DNA of 37,973 nucleotides, from NCBI GenBank assembly GCA_026988015.1, contig JALSMA010000064.1, positions 1 through 37,973 on the forward strand, written 5' to 3'. The notes beneath the pieces are model-generated. The model saw only the letters and a list, made by a program, of their open reading frames with translations, did not search any database and was not told the DNA's origin. The translations under genes and the position numbers were made by a program. This document shows positions 14,264 through 22,235 of the stretch, in pieces (the stretch's first letter is position 1; each line of letters opens with the position of its first letter). The stretch comes from Desulfobulbaceae bacterium. Its GTDB lineage: Bacteria; Desulfobacterota; Desulfobulbia; Desulfobulbales; Desulfocapsaceae.

Positions 14264-15463
14264 TTGTCTTCCTGTGCAAAATGCGGCGCCTGTGCTACAG
14301 TTTGTCCTGTTTATCGGAGCAGCGGCCGTGAGGCACACACTGCGCGTGGTAAACTCCATCTCCTTGAAGCTCTGGGATTAGAAAAGAGCAGTGCAACTTT
14401 TGTCGATATCTTTTCAGCGTGTCTTCTCTGCGGTGCGTGTGCCGCTGTCTGTCCGAGACAGATTGATATCGGGCGGGAACTTGTTGCTGCAAGACAGAGT
14501 TTTTCCACACTGAGTGGCCCCCATTCATACGAAAAATATCTGGCCCGTAAACTACTCGAGCATCCGGGAAGTCTGGCGGGTCTTCGTCTTTTAGGGAAAG
14601 CCTGCAGCAAAGTGCTGGAAGGACGACTACCGGAAAAATCTGGGCTCAGATTGCGGTTGGCGATGTTCCGGGGAGATATCACAGAACCTTCTGCTGCTGA
14701 AAAAAAATCGAGAACCACTACTGGAGGAAAGGCGCTCACTTGGTTTCCTGGCTGTTCTGCGCGCTATCTTTTCCCGGAAATTCTTTCTTCCTGCAAAGCA
14801 CTCTTTAAGCAGAACTCCCTGGCTCTGCACTTTCCTAAATCTCTGGCCTGCTGTGGTCTGGCTCATTGGGCGGCAGGGGATGTTGCTGCTGCCAGAAAAT
14901 GTGGCCGGAAAAACATTGAGGTGCTGGAAAGGACGGAGGGGCCTGTCCTCGTCTCCTGCGGCTCTTGTTATGACCAGCTGAAAAAGTATCCAGAACTCTT
15001 TGAAGATGACAAGTTATGGCAGAAACGGGCCCGGGAAATTGCTTCGCGAGTGGTTGAGCTCAGTGCATTTCTGGAAGAGACAAGTGTTGTAAAGACTGTT
15101 TTGGCAAGCGGTGCCGGGAGAATTTTAAGAGTGTTTTATCACGACCCCTGTCATCTGCGCCATGGATCTGTCCTGGTTGATATGGCGCGGCAGCAGCTGC
15201 AAAAAAATGGAAACATTGAAATTGTGGAACTGCCTGACGGACCAAGATGCTGTGGTCAGGGGGGGCTTTTCCATGTGGCACATCCTGAGATATCAGCCGG
15301 TATCAGGGATCGTCTGGTGGTTGATGTTCTGGCATTGCAGCCCGATGTCGTAACCACAACCTGTTCGGGTTGTCTTATGCAGTGGCAGCAGGGACTGGTG
15401 GCGGCAGGCAGTGATGTGAAAGTGTTGCACCTTGCACAGCTGCTTGAAGAGATTGCGGCGTAA
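14264..15463 (+). CDS. Fe-S oxidoreductase subunit, GlcF/HdrD-like
   Basis: 399 residues. Two ferredoxin-type [4Fe-4S] motifs, CAKCGACATVCP (4-15) and CLLCGACAAVCP (~54-65), are followed by two CCG (DUF3400-type) domains: SLACCGLAHW with VLVSCGSCYDQL, then HDPCHLRHG, GPRCCGQGGL and TTCSGCLMQW. This is the layout of GlcF (glycolate oxidase Fe-S subunit), LldE/LutA and HdrD relatives, electron-transfer subunits that work with an FAD dehydrogenase. No GlcD/GlcE-like gene is nearby, so the substrate is unknown. The start must be TTG 14264, since a TGA lies in frame at 14258; AGGA is upstream. The N terminus is unusually short, with the first cluster Cys at residue 4. Probably co-transcribed with prfB (13-base gap). 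Confidence 0.85.
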   Translation: MSSCAKCGACATVCPVYRSSGREAHTARGKLHLLEALGLEKSSATFVDIFSACLLCGACAAVCPRQIDIGRELVAARQSFSTLSGPHSYEKYLARKLLEHPGSLAGLRLLGKACSKVLEGRLPEKSGLRLRLAMFRGDITEPSAAEKKSRTTTGGKALTWFPGCSARYLFPEILSSCKALFKQNSLALHFPKSLACCGLAHWAAGDVAAARKCGRKNIEVLERTEGPVLVSCGSCYDQLKKYPELFEDDKLWQKRAREIASRVVELSAFLEETSVVKTVLASGAGRILRVFYHDPCHLRHGSVLVDMARQQLQKNGNIEIVELPDGPRCCGQGGLFHVAHPEISAGIRDRLVVDVLALQPDVVTTTCSGCLMQWQQGLVAAGSDVKVLHLAQLLEEIAA

Positions 15464-15677
15464 CTGCCCACGGGGTTAGTAACCATATATTGTTATAACC
15501 TGTGAACAGTTACATCAAGATTGCCAGAGGAACTGTATCGATGACTTTAAAAGAGAGCAGGATACGTAGCGGATTCAGGTTAAACCTTGCACAGTGGACA
15601 TACTCTGTGTAAAAAATAGAAAATCATTATAAAGTCCATAGATTTGGAAATTTATTCACGATATTCTGGTAAATGTC

Positions 15678-16772
15678 ATGGCATACACTCCGGTTGTGGG
15701 GAAATCGATCCGGCGGCAGCTGGAGGACAGAGAGGAGGAGATTCTTTCCCCCTACGCCTGTTTGAATAAGAATACAGCAGGACGAATGCGGCGTGAAAAA
15801 GGTGATGACTGCGATATTCGTATGCCCTTTGAACGAGATCGTGATCGTATTACCCACTCAAAAACATTTCGGCGTCTGAAACATAAGACCCAGGTTTTTC
15901 TGGCACCAGCCGGTGATCATTATCGTACCCGCCTCACCCATGTCCTGGAAGTGTCGCAGATCGCAAGGACCATGGCGGCAGCACTTTGCCTGAATGGACC
16001 CTTGACTGAAGCCATTGCTCTTGGCCATGATCTGGGACACACGCCTTTTGGTCATGCTGGAGAAGCTACCTTGAATGAACTGCATCCCGGAGGGTTTCGC
16101 CACTATGTGCATAGTCTGCGCGTGGTTGATTTTCTGGAGAATAATCGACGTGGTCTGAACCTCACCTTTGAGGTACGCAATGGTATTATTAAACATTCCA
16201 AGGGGCGTAATGATATCTTCCCGGAAGACGAAAAGGAGCTTCCGGTTACCCTGGAAGGCCAGGTGGTGCGGGTGGCTGATATTATAGCCTATGTGAATCA
16301 TGATATGGATGATGCGCTCCGTGCCGGTATTCTGGCCGAGAGTGATCTACCCGCTGATATCCGGGCGGTGGTCGGAGAGAGGCACTCCAGGAGGACCGGA
16401 GCAATGGTGCGAGACCTCATCATTGAGACACTGGCTGCCGCTGACGGTAGGTTGCATATCAGTAAAAAGATGTTACGGGCCATCACTGATCTCAGGATGT
16501 TCCTCTATGAAAATGTGTATCGCTATCATCTGGTGCATAACGAGTTTGTAAAGGCCCAGCGGATCATCTATGATCTCTACAGTTATTTTATGGAGAATGG
16601 CTTGGGGCGGTTTGAAGGGAGCACATGGAAGGTTTCCGGGGCTGGTTCCTGGGAAAATGAGCGTTGTGCCCATCGTCGTGTCTGCGATTTTATTGCTGGT
16701 ATGACAGACAGATATGCCATGCGCATCTATGAGCAGATTTTTTTGCCAAAACCCTGGAATGCGCGATTATAG
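15678..16772 (+). CDS. dgt: Deoxyguanosinetriphosphate triphosphohydrolase-like HD protein
   Basis: Family members split dNTPs to nucleoside plus triphosphate and balance dNTP pools. 364 residues. HD-domain metal ligands are visible: RLTHVLEV (His88), GHDLGHTPFGHAGE (HD at 117-118), and VVRVADIIAYVNHD (Asp201). The N terminus shows the family pattern ILSPYACLNKNTAGR, FERDRDRITHSKTFRRLKHK, TQVF and GDHYRTR. The length is that of the shorter dGTPase-like class rather than E. coli Dgt (~500). No strong SD is seen before the ATG. An ATG 5 bases upstream in another frame is not used. Stands between the Fe-S protein and valS, same strand. Confidence 0.9.
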   Translation: MAYTPVVGKSIRRQLEDREEEILSPYACLNKNTAGRMRREKGDDCDIRMPFERDRDRITHSKTFRRLKHKTQVFLAPAGDHYRTRLTHVLEVSQIARTMAAALCLNGPLTEAIALGHDLGHTPFGHAGEATLNELHPGGFRHYVHSLRVVDFLENNRRGLNLTFEVRNGIIKHSKGRNDIFPEDEKELPVTLEGQVVRVADIIAYVNHDMDDALRAGILAESDLPADIRAVVGERHSRRTGAMVRDLIIETLAAADGRLHISKKMLRAITDLRMFLYENVYRYHLVHNEFVKAQRIIYDLYSYFMENGLGRFEGSTWKVSGAGSWENERCAHRRVCDFIAGMTDRYAMRIYEQIFLPKPWNARL

Positions 16773-16860
16773 GTTGTGGGCGTTTCGGGGACGGTCATCT
16801 GAATAATAAAAAAGAAACACCAAAAGATAAAAAAAAATTAACAGCAGTTTTAGAAGAAAT

Positions 16861-19524
16861 ATGAATGATAAGAAAAATCTTTCCAAGAGTTACCAGTTTG
16901 ACAATGTAGAGGAAAAATGGCTTGAGCGCTGGGACGAAGCAGGCTCTTTCCAGGCGAAAATGGAGGAGGGGAAACAATCTTTTTCAGTGGTTATTCCTCC
17001 TCCGAATGTTACCGGTGTTCTCCACGTTGGCCATGCTCTGAACAATACAATGCAGGATGTCCTAGTACGGTATCACCGGATGTGTGGTGATAATACCCTC
17101 TGGGTGCCTGGGACGGACCATGCTGGAATTGCAACCCAGAATGTGGTGGAACGGCAACTCGCAACAGAGGGGAAGGGGCGTCATGATCTTGGTCGCGAGG
17201 CCTTTGTCGAGCGGGTCTGGGATTGGCGGAAAGAGAAGGGCGGAACCATTATCAACCAGCTCAAACGCATGGGCGCCTCCTGTGACTGGGAACGGGAACG
17301 TTTTACTATGGATGAAGGGTTATCCTCTGCCGTTCGTGAGGCCTTTGTCGATCTCTATGAAGCGGGTCTGATCTACAAGGGGGATTATATCGTCAACTGG
17401 TGTCCACGTTGTCATACTGCGCTTGCAGATGATGAAGTGGAGCATAAAGACAAAAACGGCAAACTCTATCATATCCGTTACCCTTTTGCCGATGGCTCCG
17501 GGTATGTGGTTGTTGCCACCACTCGGCCTGAAACCATGCTTGGTGATACCGGTGTTGCTGTTCACCCTGATGATGAACGCTATTCGCATCTGGCCGATGT
17601 GGGGATCCTGCTGCCTTTGACAGACAGAACCATCCCTGTGGTTTTTGATCACCATGTTCAGAAAGACTTTGGGACAGGTGCCCTCAAGGTAACGCCTGCC
17701 CATGATCGTGACGACTATGAGATAGGGATGCGCCATTCCCTGCCCATTATGAAGGTGATGGATGATCATGGAGTGATGAATGACAAGGCTGGGAAGTATG
17801 AGGGGTTGGAACGTTTTGATTGTCGTAAGAAGATTGTTGAAGACCTGAAAACTCAGGGGTTTCTTGAGGAAATAGAGGACTATGATCACGCAGTCGGGCA
17901 GTGTTATCGCTGTGCCACGGTTGTGGAACCCACCACCTCGCTGCAGTGGTTCGTTTCCGTGAAGCCTCTGGCCGAGAAGGCGGTGGCAGCAGTTCGTGAC
18001 GGTCGTATTAATCTTTATCCTAAGACTTGGTACAATACCTTCTACTCCTGGATGGATAATATCCGAGATTGGTGTATTTCCCGGCAGATCTGGTGGGGAC
18101 ATCGGATTCCTGCCTGGACCTGCAAGGATTGCGGTAAGTTAATGGTGGAATCCACGGATCCCGACAAGTGTGCAAAATGCGGTTCTGCGGCACTTGAGCA
18201 GGAAACTGACGTGCTGGACACTTGGTTTTCGTCGGCCTTATGGCCCTTCTCCACTATGGGCTGGCCTGAAAACACCAGAGAGCTTGAGACCTTTTATCCA
18301 ACTTCGGTACTGATCACTTCTTTTGATATTCTTTTTTTCTGGGTGGCCAGGATGATGATGTTCGGTCTCCATTTTATGGATGGTGAAGTGCCGTTCAAGG
18401 ATGTGTACCTCCACGCTCTGGTGCGTGACAAACATGGTAAGAAGATGTCCAAATCAACAGGAAATGTTATTGATCCGCTGGTTATTATGGAGCAGTACGG
18501 AACTGATGCCATGCGTTTCACCCTCACCGCTTTTGCTGCACAGGGGCGTGAAATAAAACTTGATGAGGATCGTATTGAGGGCTATCGGTTTTTTATTAAC
18601 AAACTCTGGAATGCAGCACGGTTTGCCATGATGCATGTGGAGGAGTGTGATGCTTCCATCACGGATGTGGTAAATGATCCTGGAAGATTGCCTTTGATTC
18701 ACCGCTGGGTTCTCAGCAGGACAGACAGGGCCACGGCTGATGTGCGTCGTGCCCTTGATGAGTACCGTTTCAATGATGCGGCTTCTGTTATTTATCAGTT
18801 TGTATGGCATGAGTTCTGTGACTGGTATCTCGAGTGGATAAAGGCGGATCTTTTCAGCAAGGATACAGTGCTTCAGGCACAGGCGCGGGGGGTGCTTCTT
18901 AATGTGCTGGAAACAATTTTAAAGCTTATTCACCCCATTACTCCCTTTGTCAGTGAAGAAATATGGAGTGTACTGCCGGGAGAGCGGGCCATGCTGGTGA
19001 CCAGTGAATTCCCTGATGTTCGTGGCTGGCAGGATGCTGAGGTTGAGAGCCAGGTGGAACTCCTCATAGGGGTGATAACCGGATTTAGAAATATCAGATC
19101 CGAGGCTGATGTACATCCTTCGGCAAAAATTGAGGCCTTCCTTCTTTGTAGTGATACTGAAAAAACTGCACTGGTTGAGAGGTATGCAGCAGCAATTTCC
19201 GCCATAACCCGCCTTGAGTCACTCACTGTTGCGGCGGAGGGGGCTAAACCCGATGATGCGGGAACCTATATTTATCAGGATATGGAAATGTATGTTCCTC
19301 TAAAAGGGCTAGTAGACGTGGAGAAGGAGCGGGATAAGCTTGAACGTGAACGGAACAGGATTGAAAAGTCCCTGAAGCAGATTGGCGGTAAACTCGGCAA
19401 TGAAAAATTTCTGGCGAATGCACCTCCTGAAATTGTGAAAAAAGAGAAGGGGAAACAAGCAGAACTTGAGGCAAAACTAGCCAAAGTAGCTGAAGCAGAA
19501 AAGAGGCTTGCAGAAATTGGATAG
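16861..19524 (+). CDS. valS: Valyl-tRNA synthetase
   Basis: Charges tRNA-Val. 887 residues, normal size. Class I signatures: HVGH at 55-58 (PPPNVTGVLHVGHALN) and KMSKS near residue 527. The editing (CP1) domain contains TTRPETMLGDTGVAVHP. A zinc-ribbon segment (CKDCGKLMVES, CAKCGSAALEQ) lies at ~420-445, before DVLDTWFSSALWPFSTMGWP. The C-terminal ~65 residues are the expected antiparallel coiled-coil arm (VDVEKERDKLERERNRIEK). SD is weak (AGAAGAA). The stop overlaps the nadC reading frame. I saw no T-box in the short AT-rich leader. Confidence 0.97.
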   Translation: MNDKKNLSKSYQFDNVEEKWLERWDEAGSFQAKMEEGKQSFSVVIPPPNVTGVLHVGHALNNTMQDVLVRYHRMCGDNTLWVPGTDHAGIATQNVVERQLATEGKGRHDLGREAFVERVWDWRKEKGGTIINQLKRMGASCDWERERFTMDEGLSSAVREAFVDLYEAGLIYKGDYIVNWCPRCHTALADDEVEHKDKNGKLYHIRYPFADGSGYVVVATTRPETMLGDTGVAVHPDDERYSHLADVGILLPLTDRTIPVVFDHHVQKDFGTGALKVTPAHDRDDYEIGMRHSLPIMKVMDDHGVMNDKAGKYEGLERFDCRKKIVEDLKTQGFLEEIEDYDHAVGQCYRCATVVEPTTSLQWFVSVKPLAEKAVAAVRDGRINLYPKTWYNTFYSWMDNIRDWCISRQIWWGHRIPAWTCKDCGKLMVESTDPDKCAKCGSAALEQETDVLDTWFSSALWPFSTMGWPENTRELETFYPTSVLITSFDILFFWVARMMMFGLHFMDGEVPFKDVYLHALVRDKHGKKMSKSTGNVIDPLVIMEQYGTDAMRFTLTAFAAQGREIKLDEDRIEGYRFFINKLWNAARFAMMHVEECDASITDVVNDPGRLPLIHRWVLSRTDRATADVRRALDEYRFNDAASVIYQFVWHEFCDWYLEWIKADLFSKDTVLQAQARGVLLNVLETILKLIHPITPFVSEEIWSVLPGERAMLVTSEFPDVRGWQDAEVESQVELLIGVITGFRNIRSEADVHPSAKIEAFLLCSDTEKTALVERYAAAISAITRLESLTVAAEGAKPDDAGTYIYQDMEMYVPLKGLVDVEKERDKLERERNRIEKSLKQIGGKLGNEKFLANAPPEIVKKEKGKQAELEAKLAKVAEAEKRLAEIG

Positions 19525-20356
19525 GGATCTGTTACAGAGTCAGTTGCGTTCTTTCTTAAGGGAAGATATCGGCAATGGTGACATAACCAGTGAGCCGCTC
19601 TTTGGGGCGGGTCAACAGGGAATGGCCAGGTTGGTTGCCAGAGAATCATTTGTGGTTGCAGGTGCTGCAAGTGTCGCGGCTGAAGTGTTTCGTCTGCAAT
19701 CCTCTGAAATTCAATGCCGTGCAGCACGTGCTGATGGTGTCAAAGTTGAAAAAGGTGATGTGCTGCTGCATGTAAGTGGGCCGGTGGTGGAATTATTAAA
19801 GGCTGAGCGGGTTGCCCTGAATCTCCTGCAACGGCTTTCAGGGATTGCCACCATTACTGCTGCCTTTGTCGCAGAGGCAGCATCTTGGTCAGCACGCATC
19901 ACCGATACTCGTAAGACCACGCCGGGAATGCGAATGCTCGAGAAATATGCAGTACGCGCCGGGGGTGGTTTTAATCATCGATTTAACCTCAGCGATGGGG
20001 TGCTTATCAAAGATAATCATATAGCTGCCTGTGGTTCTCTTTCCGGGGCTGTTCGGCTACTGCGCGATAGAATCCCGCACACTATCAGGATCGAAGTGGA
20101 AACCGACACCCTGGAGCAGGTGCGTGAAAGTCTGGAGTGTGGTGCCGATATTATCATGCTGGATAATATGGATATTGAGACCATGGAAAAGGCGGTATCA
20201 ATGGTCGCTGGAGATGCCCTCACTGAGGCCTCCGGTGGGGTGAGTCTTGAGACTGTGGCAGCAATCGCCGCAACCGGTGTTGATATCATTTCAGTGGGAG
20301 CGCTGACCCATTCGACCCCCGCTTGTGATATCGGTATGGATTGGCAGAGCCCCTGA
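19517..20356 (+). CDS. nadC: Nicotinate-nucleotide pyrophosphorylase (quinolinate phosphoribosyltransferase)
   Basis: Converts quinolinate plus PRPP to nicotinate mononucleotide and CO2 in de novo NAD synthesis. About 279 residues. Visible signatures: LREDIGNGDITSE, VALNLLQRLSGIAT, TDTRKTTPGMRMLEKYAV, RAGGGFNHRFNLSDGVLIKD, NHI, IRIEVET, IIMLDNM, and EASGGV. There is no ATG. TTG 19517 has AGAGG 10 bases upstream; TTG 19508 is the other choice but too near that SD. Either start overlaps the valS end by 8-17 bases, so the two are probably translationally coupled. nadA and nadB are not in the window. Confidence 0.93.
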   Translation: MDRDLLQSQLRSFLREDIGNGDITSEPLFGAGQQGMARLVARESFVVAGAASVAAEVFRLQSSEIQCRAARADGVKVEKGDVLLHVSGPVVELLKAERVALNLLQRLSGIATITAAFVAEAASWSARITDTRKTTPGMRMLEKYAVRAGGGFNHRFNLSDGVLIKDNHIAACGSLSGAVRLLRDRIPHTIRIEVETDTLEQVRESLECGADIIMLDNMDIETMEKAVSMVAGDALTEASGGVSLETVAAIAATGVDIISVGALTHSTPACDIGMDWQSP

Positions 20357-20624
20357 ATTCATGATAACCTTGGGAACTCTGTTGGTAATAGATTTGATTT
20401 GTCATTGTAAGAGTTGAAAAATTCAAATCCCCCAAAACCTGTAGTTTCCTGGTGGTCTCCGTTGTTGATGTCTTCTTCTTTTGCTCTAATATCTTTGATA
20501 TGGTTAGGTTATGTCTGCTTTTTCGTGCAGATCACTCTGTACAGTTGTCAAATTTTCATGTATTCAAAAGAGATGGGAATAGTCCCTTTGTTGTCGGCAA
20601 CAGCCTTGTATGATAGAAAATTTC
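20357..20624. other. Intergenic stretch after nadC
   Basis: No convincing gene. A plus-strand 79-codon ORF from TTG 20414 contains a hydrophobic run, but its start has no usable SD and it overlaps the next promoter. GATTTGA (20391) and TCAAATC (20423) could pair but have no T tract. Confidence 0.4.
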
Positions 20625-20654
20625 TTGATTCTTTGGGGGGAAATGTGCCATAAT
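20625..20654 (+). promoter_or_regulatory. Sigma-70-type promoter of the acidic zinc-ribbon gene
   Basis: TTGATT (20625-20630), an 18-base spacer, and CATAAT (20649-20654) with a TG one base upstream (extended -10). This places transcription start near 20661, ~68 bases before the ATG at 20729. Confidence 0.6.
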
Positions 20655-20728
20655 GGAAAGGTATAGTAGTTAAAAATTTGTCTCCATGTGGGAAAAGTTA
20701 AATAATAATCCAGTAAAGGTGTCAAAAT

Positions 20729-21508
20729 ATGCGTTGCCCAAAATGTGGTTATATCTCATTTGATCATATGGAATCGTGTCGAAAGTGTAAGAAGGATATC
20801 TCAGGCACTGCAGACGTTGAAGGTACAACTTACCACGCCTCGGCGCCTTCGTTTCTCCGGGTTCCCGAGAAGAATACTGCTGATCCTGTTGAAGAAAATA
20901 TGTCAGCACTGCAATCCAATGATGAGATTGAGGGTGAGTTTGAGTTCTCTGACCCTGATTTGGATATCCTGGTTGATGACGATGAGAATGGGGCAACCAT
21001 TACTTTTGGTGAGGCGGATATTGATAACGGCGATTTTCTGCTTGAGCCGGAGGATGAGTCTGACGAAGATGGCACCTTTGAGTTCGAACTCGATGATGAT
21101 ACGGATTCCTCAGACGATGTGGAGAGTATTGCTGCTCCGCTGAATGTCCCGGATGAGTTGTCTGATATATCAGATCTTGCGCCACCTGAAGAGGGGGATG
21201 GTCCCATCGCCTCTGTCTCCAGTGACATGAGTCTCTCCTTGGATGACGAAACGAGCCTTGATGAAGAGCTCGACCTTGATGGACTTGATCTTGATCTGGG
21301 TCTTGGTGGTGATAAAAAGGTTGCTGACAGTGACATGTCACTCTCCCTTGATGATATAGATCTGTCGCCGGGTGATCTTCTTGAAGAGACCAGTGAACTA
21401 GACAGTATGAGCCTGGATCTCAGCTTGGATGAGATTGAAGCGGCTCCTGCATCTGAGGATAAAAAATCTTCCGGAAGCCTTGATGGCATATCCCTTTCTC
21501 TTGATTGA
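20729..21508 (+). CDS. Zinc-ribbon protein with long acidic repetitive tail
   Basis: 259 residues. The N terminus is a zinc ribbon (MRCPKCGYISFDHMESCRKC: Cys 3, 6, 17, 20). From about residue 65 to the end the protein is a very acidic, Ser/Leu/Asp-rich, probably disordered chain. It contains recurring short units: MSLSLDDETSLDEELDLDGL, MSLSLDDIDLSPGDLLEE, MSLDLSLDEIE, and a final SLDGISLSLD. No membrane segment or signal is present. SD AAGGTG lies 8 bases before the ATG. Not a named family to me. A zinc ribbon plus an acidic tail with amphipathic LSLDD motifs could be a nucleic-acid or protein-binding scaffold; that is speculation. Confidence 0.8.
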   Translation: MRCPKCGYISFDHMESCRKCKKDISGTADVEGTTYHASAPSFLRVPEKNTADPVEENMSALQSNDEIEGEFEFSDPDLDILVDDDENGATITFGEADIDNGDFLLEPEDESDEDGTFEFELDDDTDSSDDVESIAAPLNVPDELSDISDLAPPEEGDGPIASVSSDMSLSLDDETSLDEELDLDGLDLDLGLGGDKKVADSDMSLSLDDIDLSPGDLLEETSELDSMSLDLSLDEIEAAPASEDKKSSGSLDGISLSLD

Positions 21509-21525
21509 TGGGTATCATAAGAAAA

Positions 21526-21680
21526 CATGGTTACCACTAAAGCTCAGGTAACAACAAATTGTCATTGTAGGAGCCCACTCCCGTGGGTGATAACTGCTAG
21601 AAAATCTGGTGATTTTTTGCCCACGGGAGTGGGCTCCTACATCCAATAGCGGTAAAAGCAGAGCTTCGGTGGTAATCAGG
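21526..21680. repeat. 155-bp MITE-like element with nested REP pair, copy 2 (best preserved)
   Basis: Flanked by a perfect 8-bp direct repeat TAAGAAAA (21518-21525 and 21681-21688). The termini CATGGTTACCACTAAAGCTC and, inward on the other strand, CCTGATTACCACCGAAGCTC match at 16 of 20 bases. Inside, 21567-21587 and 21620-21640 are a perfect 21-bp inverted pair. Each arm begins GTAG and holds its own small hairpin CCCAC-TCCC-GTGGG, the hallmark of GTAG-type REP sequences. No protein is encoded. It lies between the zinc-ribbon gene and tRNA-Phe. Confidence 0.85.
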
Positions 21681-21737
21681 TAAGAAAATCAGTTGACACC
21701 GGCCCAAATGTTCAGTAAATAACAGCGCACAGAAGGT

Positions 21738-21813
<76 letters not shown>

Positions 21814-21820
21814 ACAATTT

Positions 21821-21860
21821 AAGGCATTTAGCTCATTTATGGGTTAAATGCTTTTTTTTT
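21821..21860 (+). terminator. Intrinsic terminator of tRNA-Phe
   Basis: AAGGCATTTA (21821-21830) pairs with TTAAATGCTTT (21844-21854), followed by an uninterrupted T tract (21852-21860), eight bases after the tRNA CCA end. Confidence 0.85.
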
Positions 21861-22235
21861 GTTTTATCAGTAGTATTTCCCCTTCTTTGATTTTCGTACT
21901 TTTTTTTAAAAAGTACAGTGAAATCAATACCTGTGCCAGTGATGTGGCTAATGTGATCGGCAGAATGGATGACAGATTTAACATCTGTTTCCCCTGTCTG
22001 TCTCCTGGTCACAGGGTATGGAAAAAGAAAGCTGCCGTGTCCGAACCATTGAATCATCCCCCTCTCCATTCGTCTCATTCTCCTTACCGTCTTCAAATGC
22101 ATAATTAACAAAATTCTAATATATGGCTGGTAGGTATGCGTCATGGTTGGAAACGAAGAACTCTACTTCATCTTTTATTCGTGACTGGAAGTAGATCTAA
22201 TGTAGAAAAAAAATCAAACAGGAGAGGAAAGAGGA
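21861..22235. other. Intergenic region upstream of the PhoX-like gene
   Basis: No gene I can support. A leftward 103-codon ORF (21833-22144) has no SD and overlaps the tRNA terminator. I looked for a Pho box (CTGTCAT repeats) upstream of the phosphatase-like gene and did not find one. Confidence 0.4.

Noticed and set aside
15541-15612. 23-codon ORF (MTLKESRIRSGFRLNLAQWT...) with AGAGGA upstream
   Set aside because: Good SD but too short and featureless to claim; may be chance.
16773-16860. T-box leader for valS
   Set aside because: The gap is only ~88 bases, AT-rich, with no specifier or T-box sequence.
20414-20653. 79-codon plus-strand ORF with a hydrophobic stretch
   Set aside because: TTG start without a usable SD, and it runs through the promoter of the next gene.
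21833-22144. 103-codon minus-strand ORF upstream of the PhoX-like gene
   Set aside because: No SD; overlaps the tRNA-Phe terminator; no family signal.
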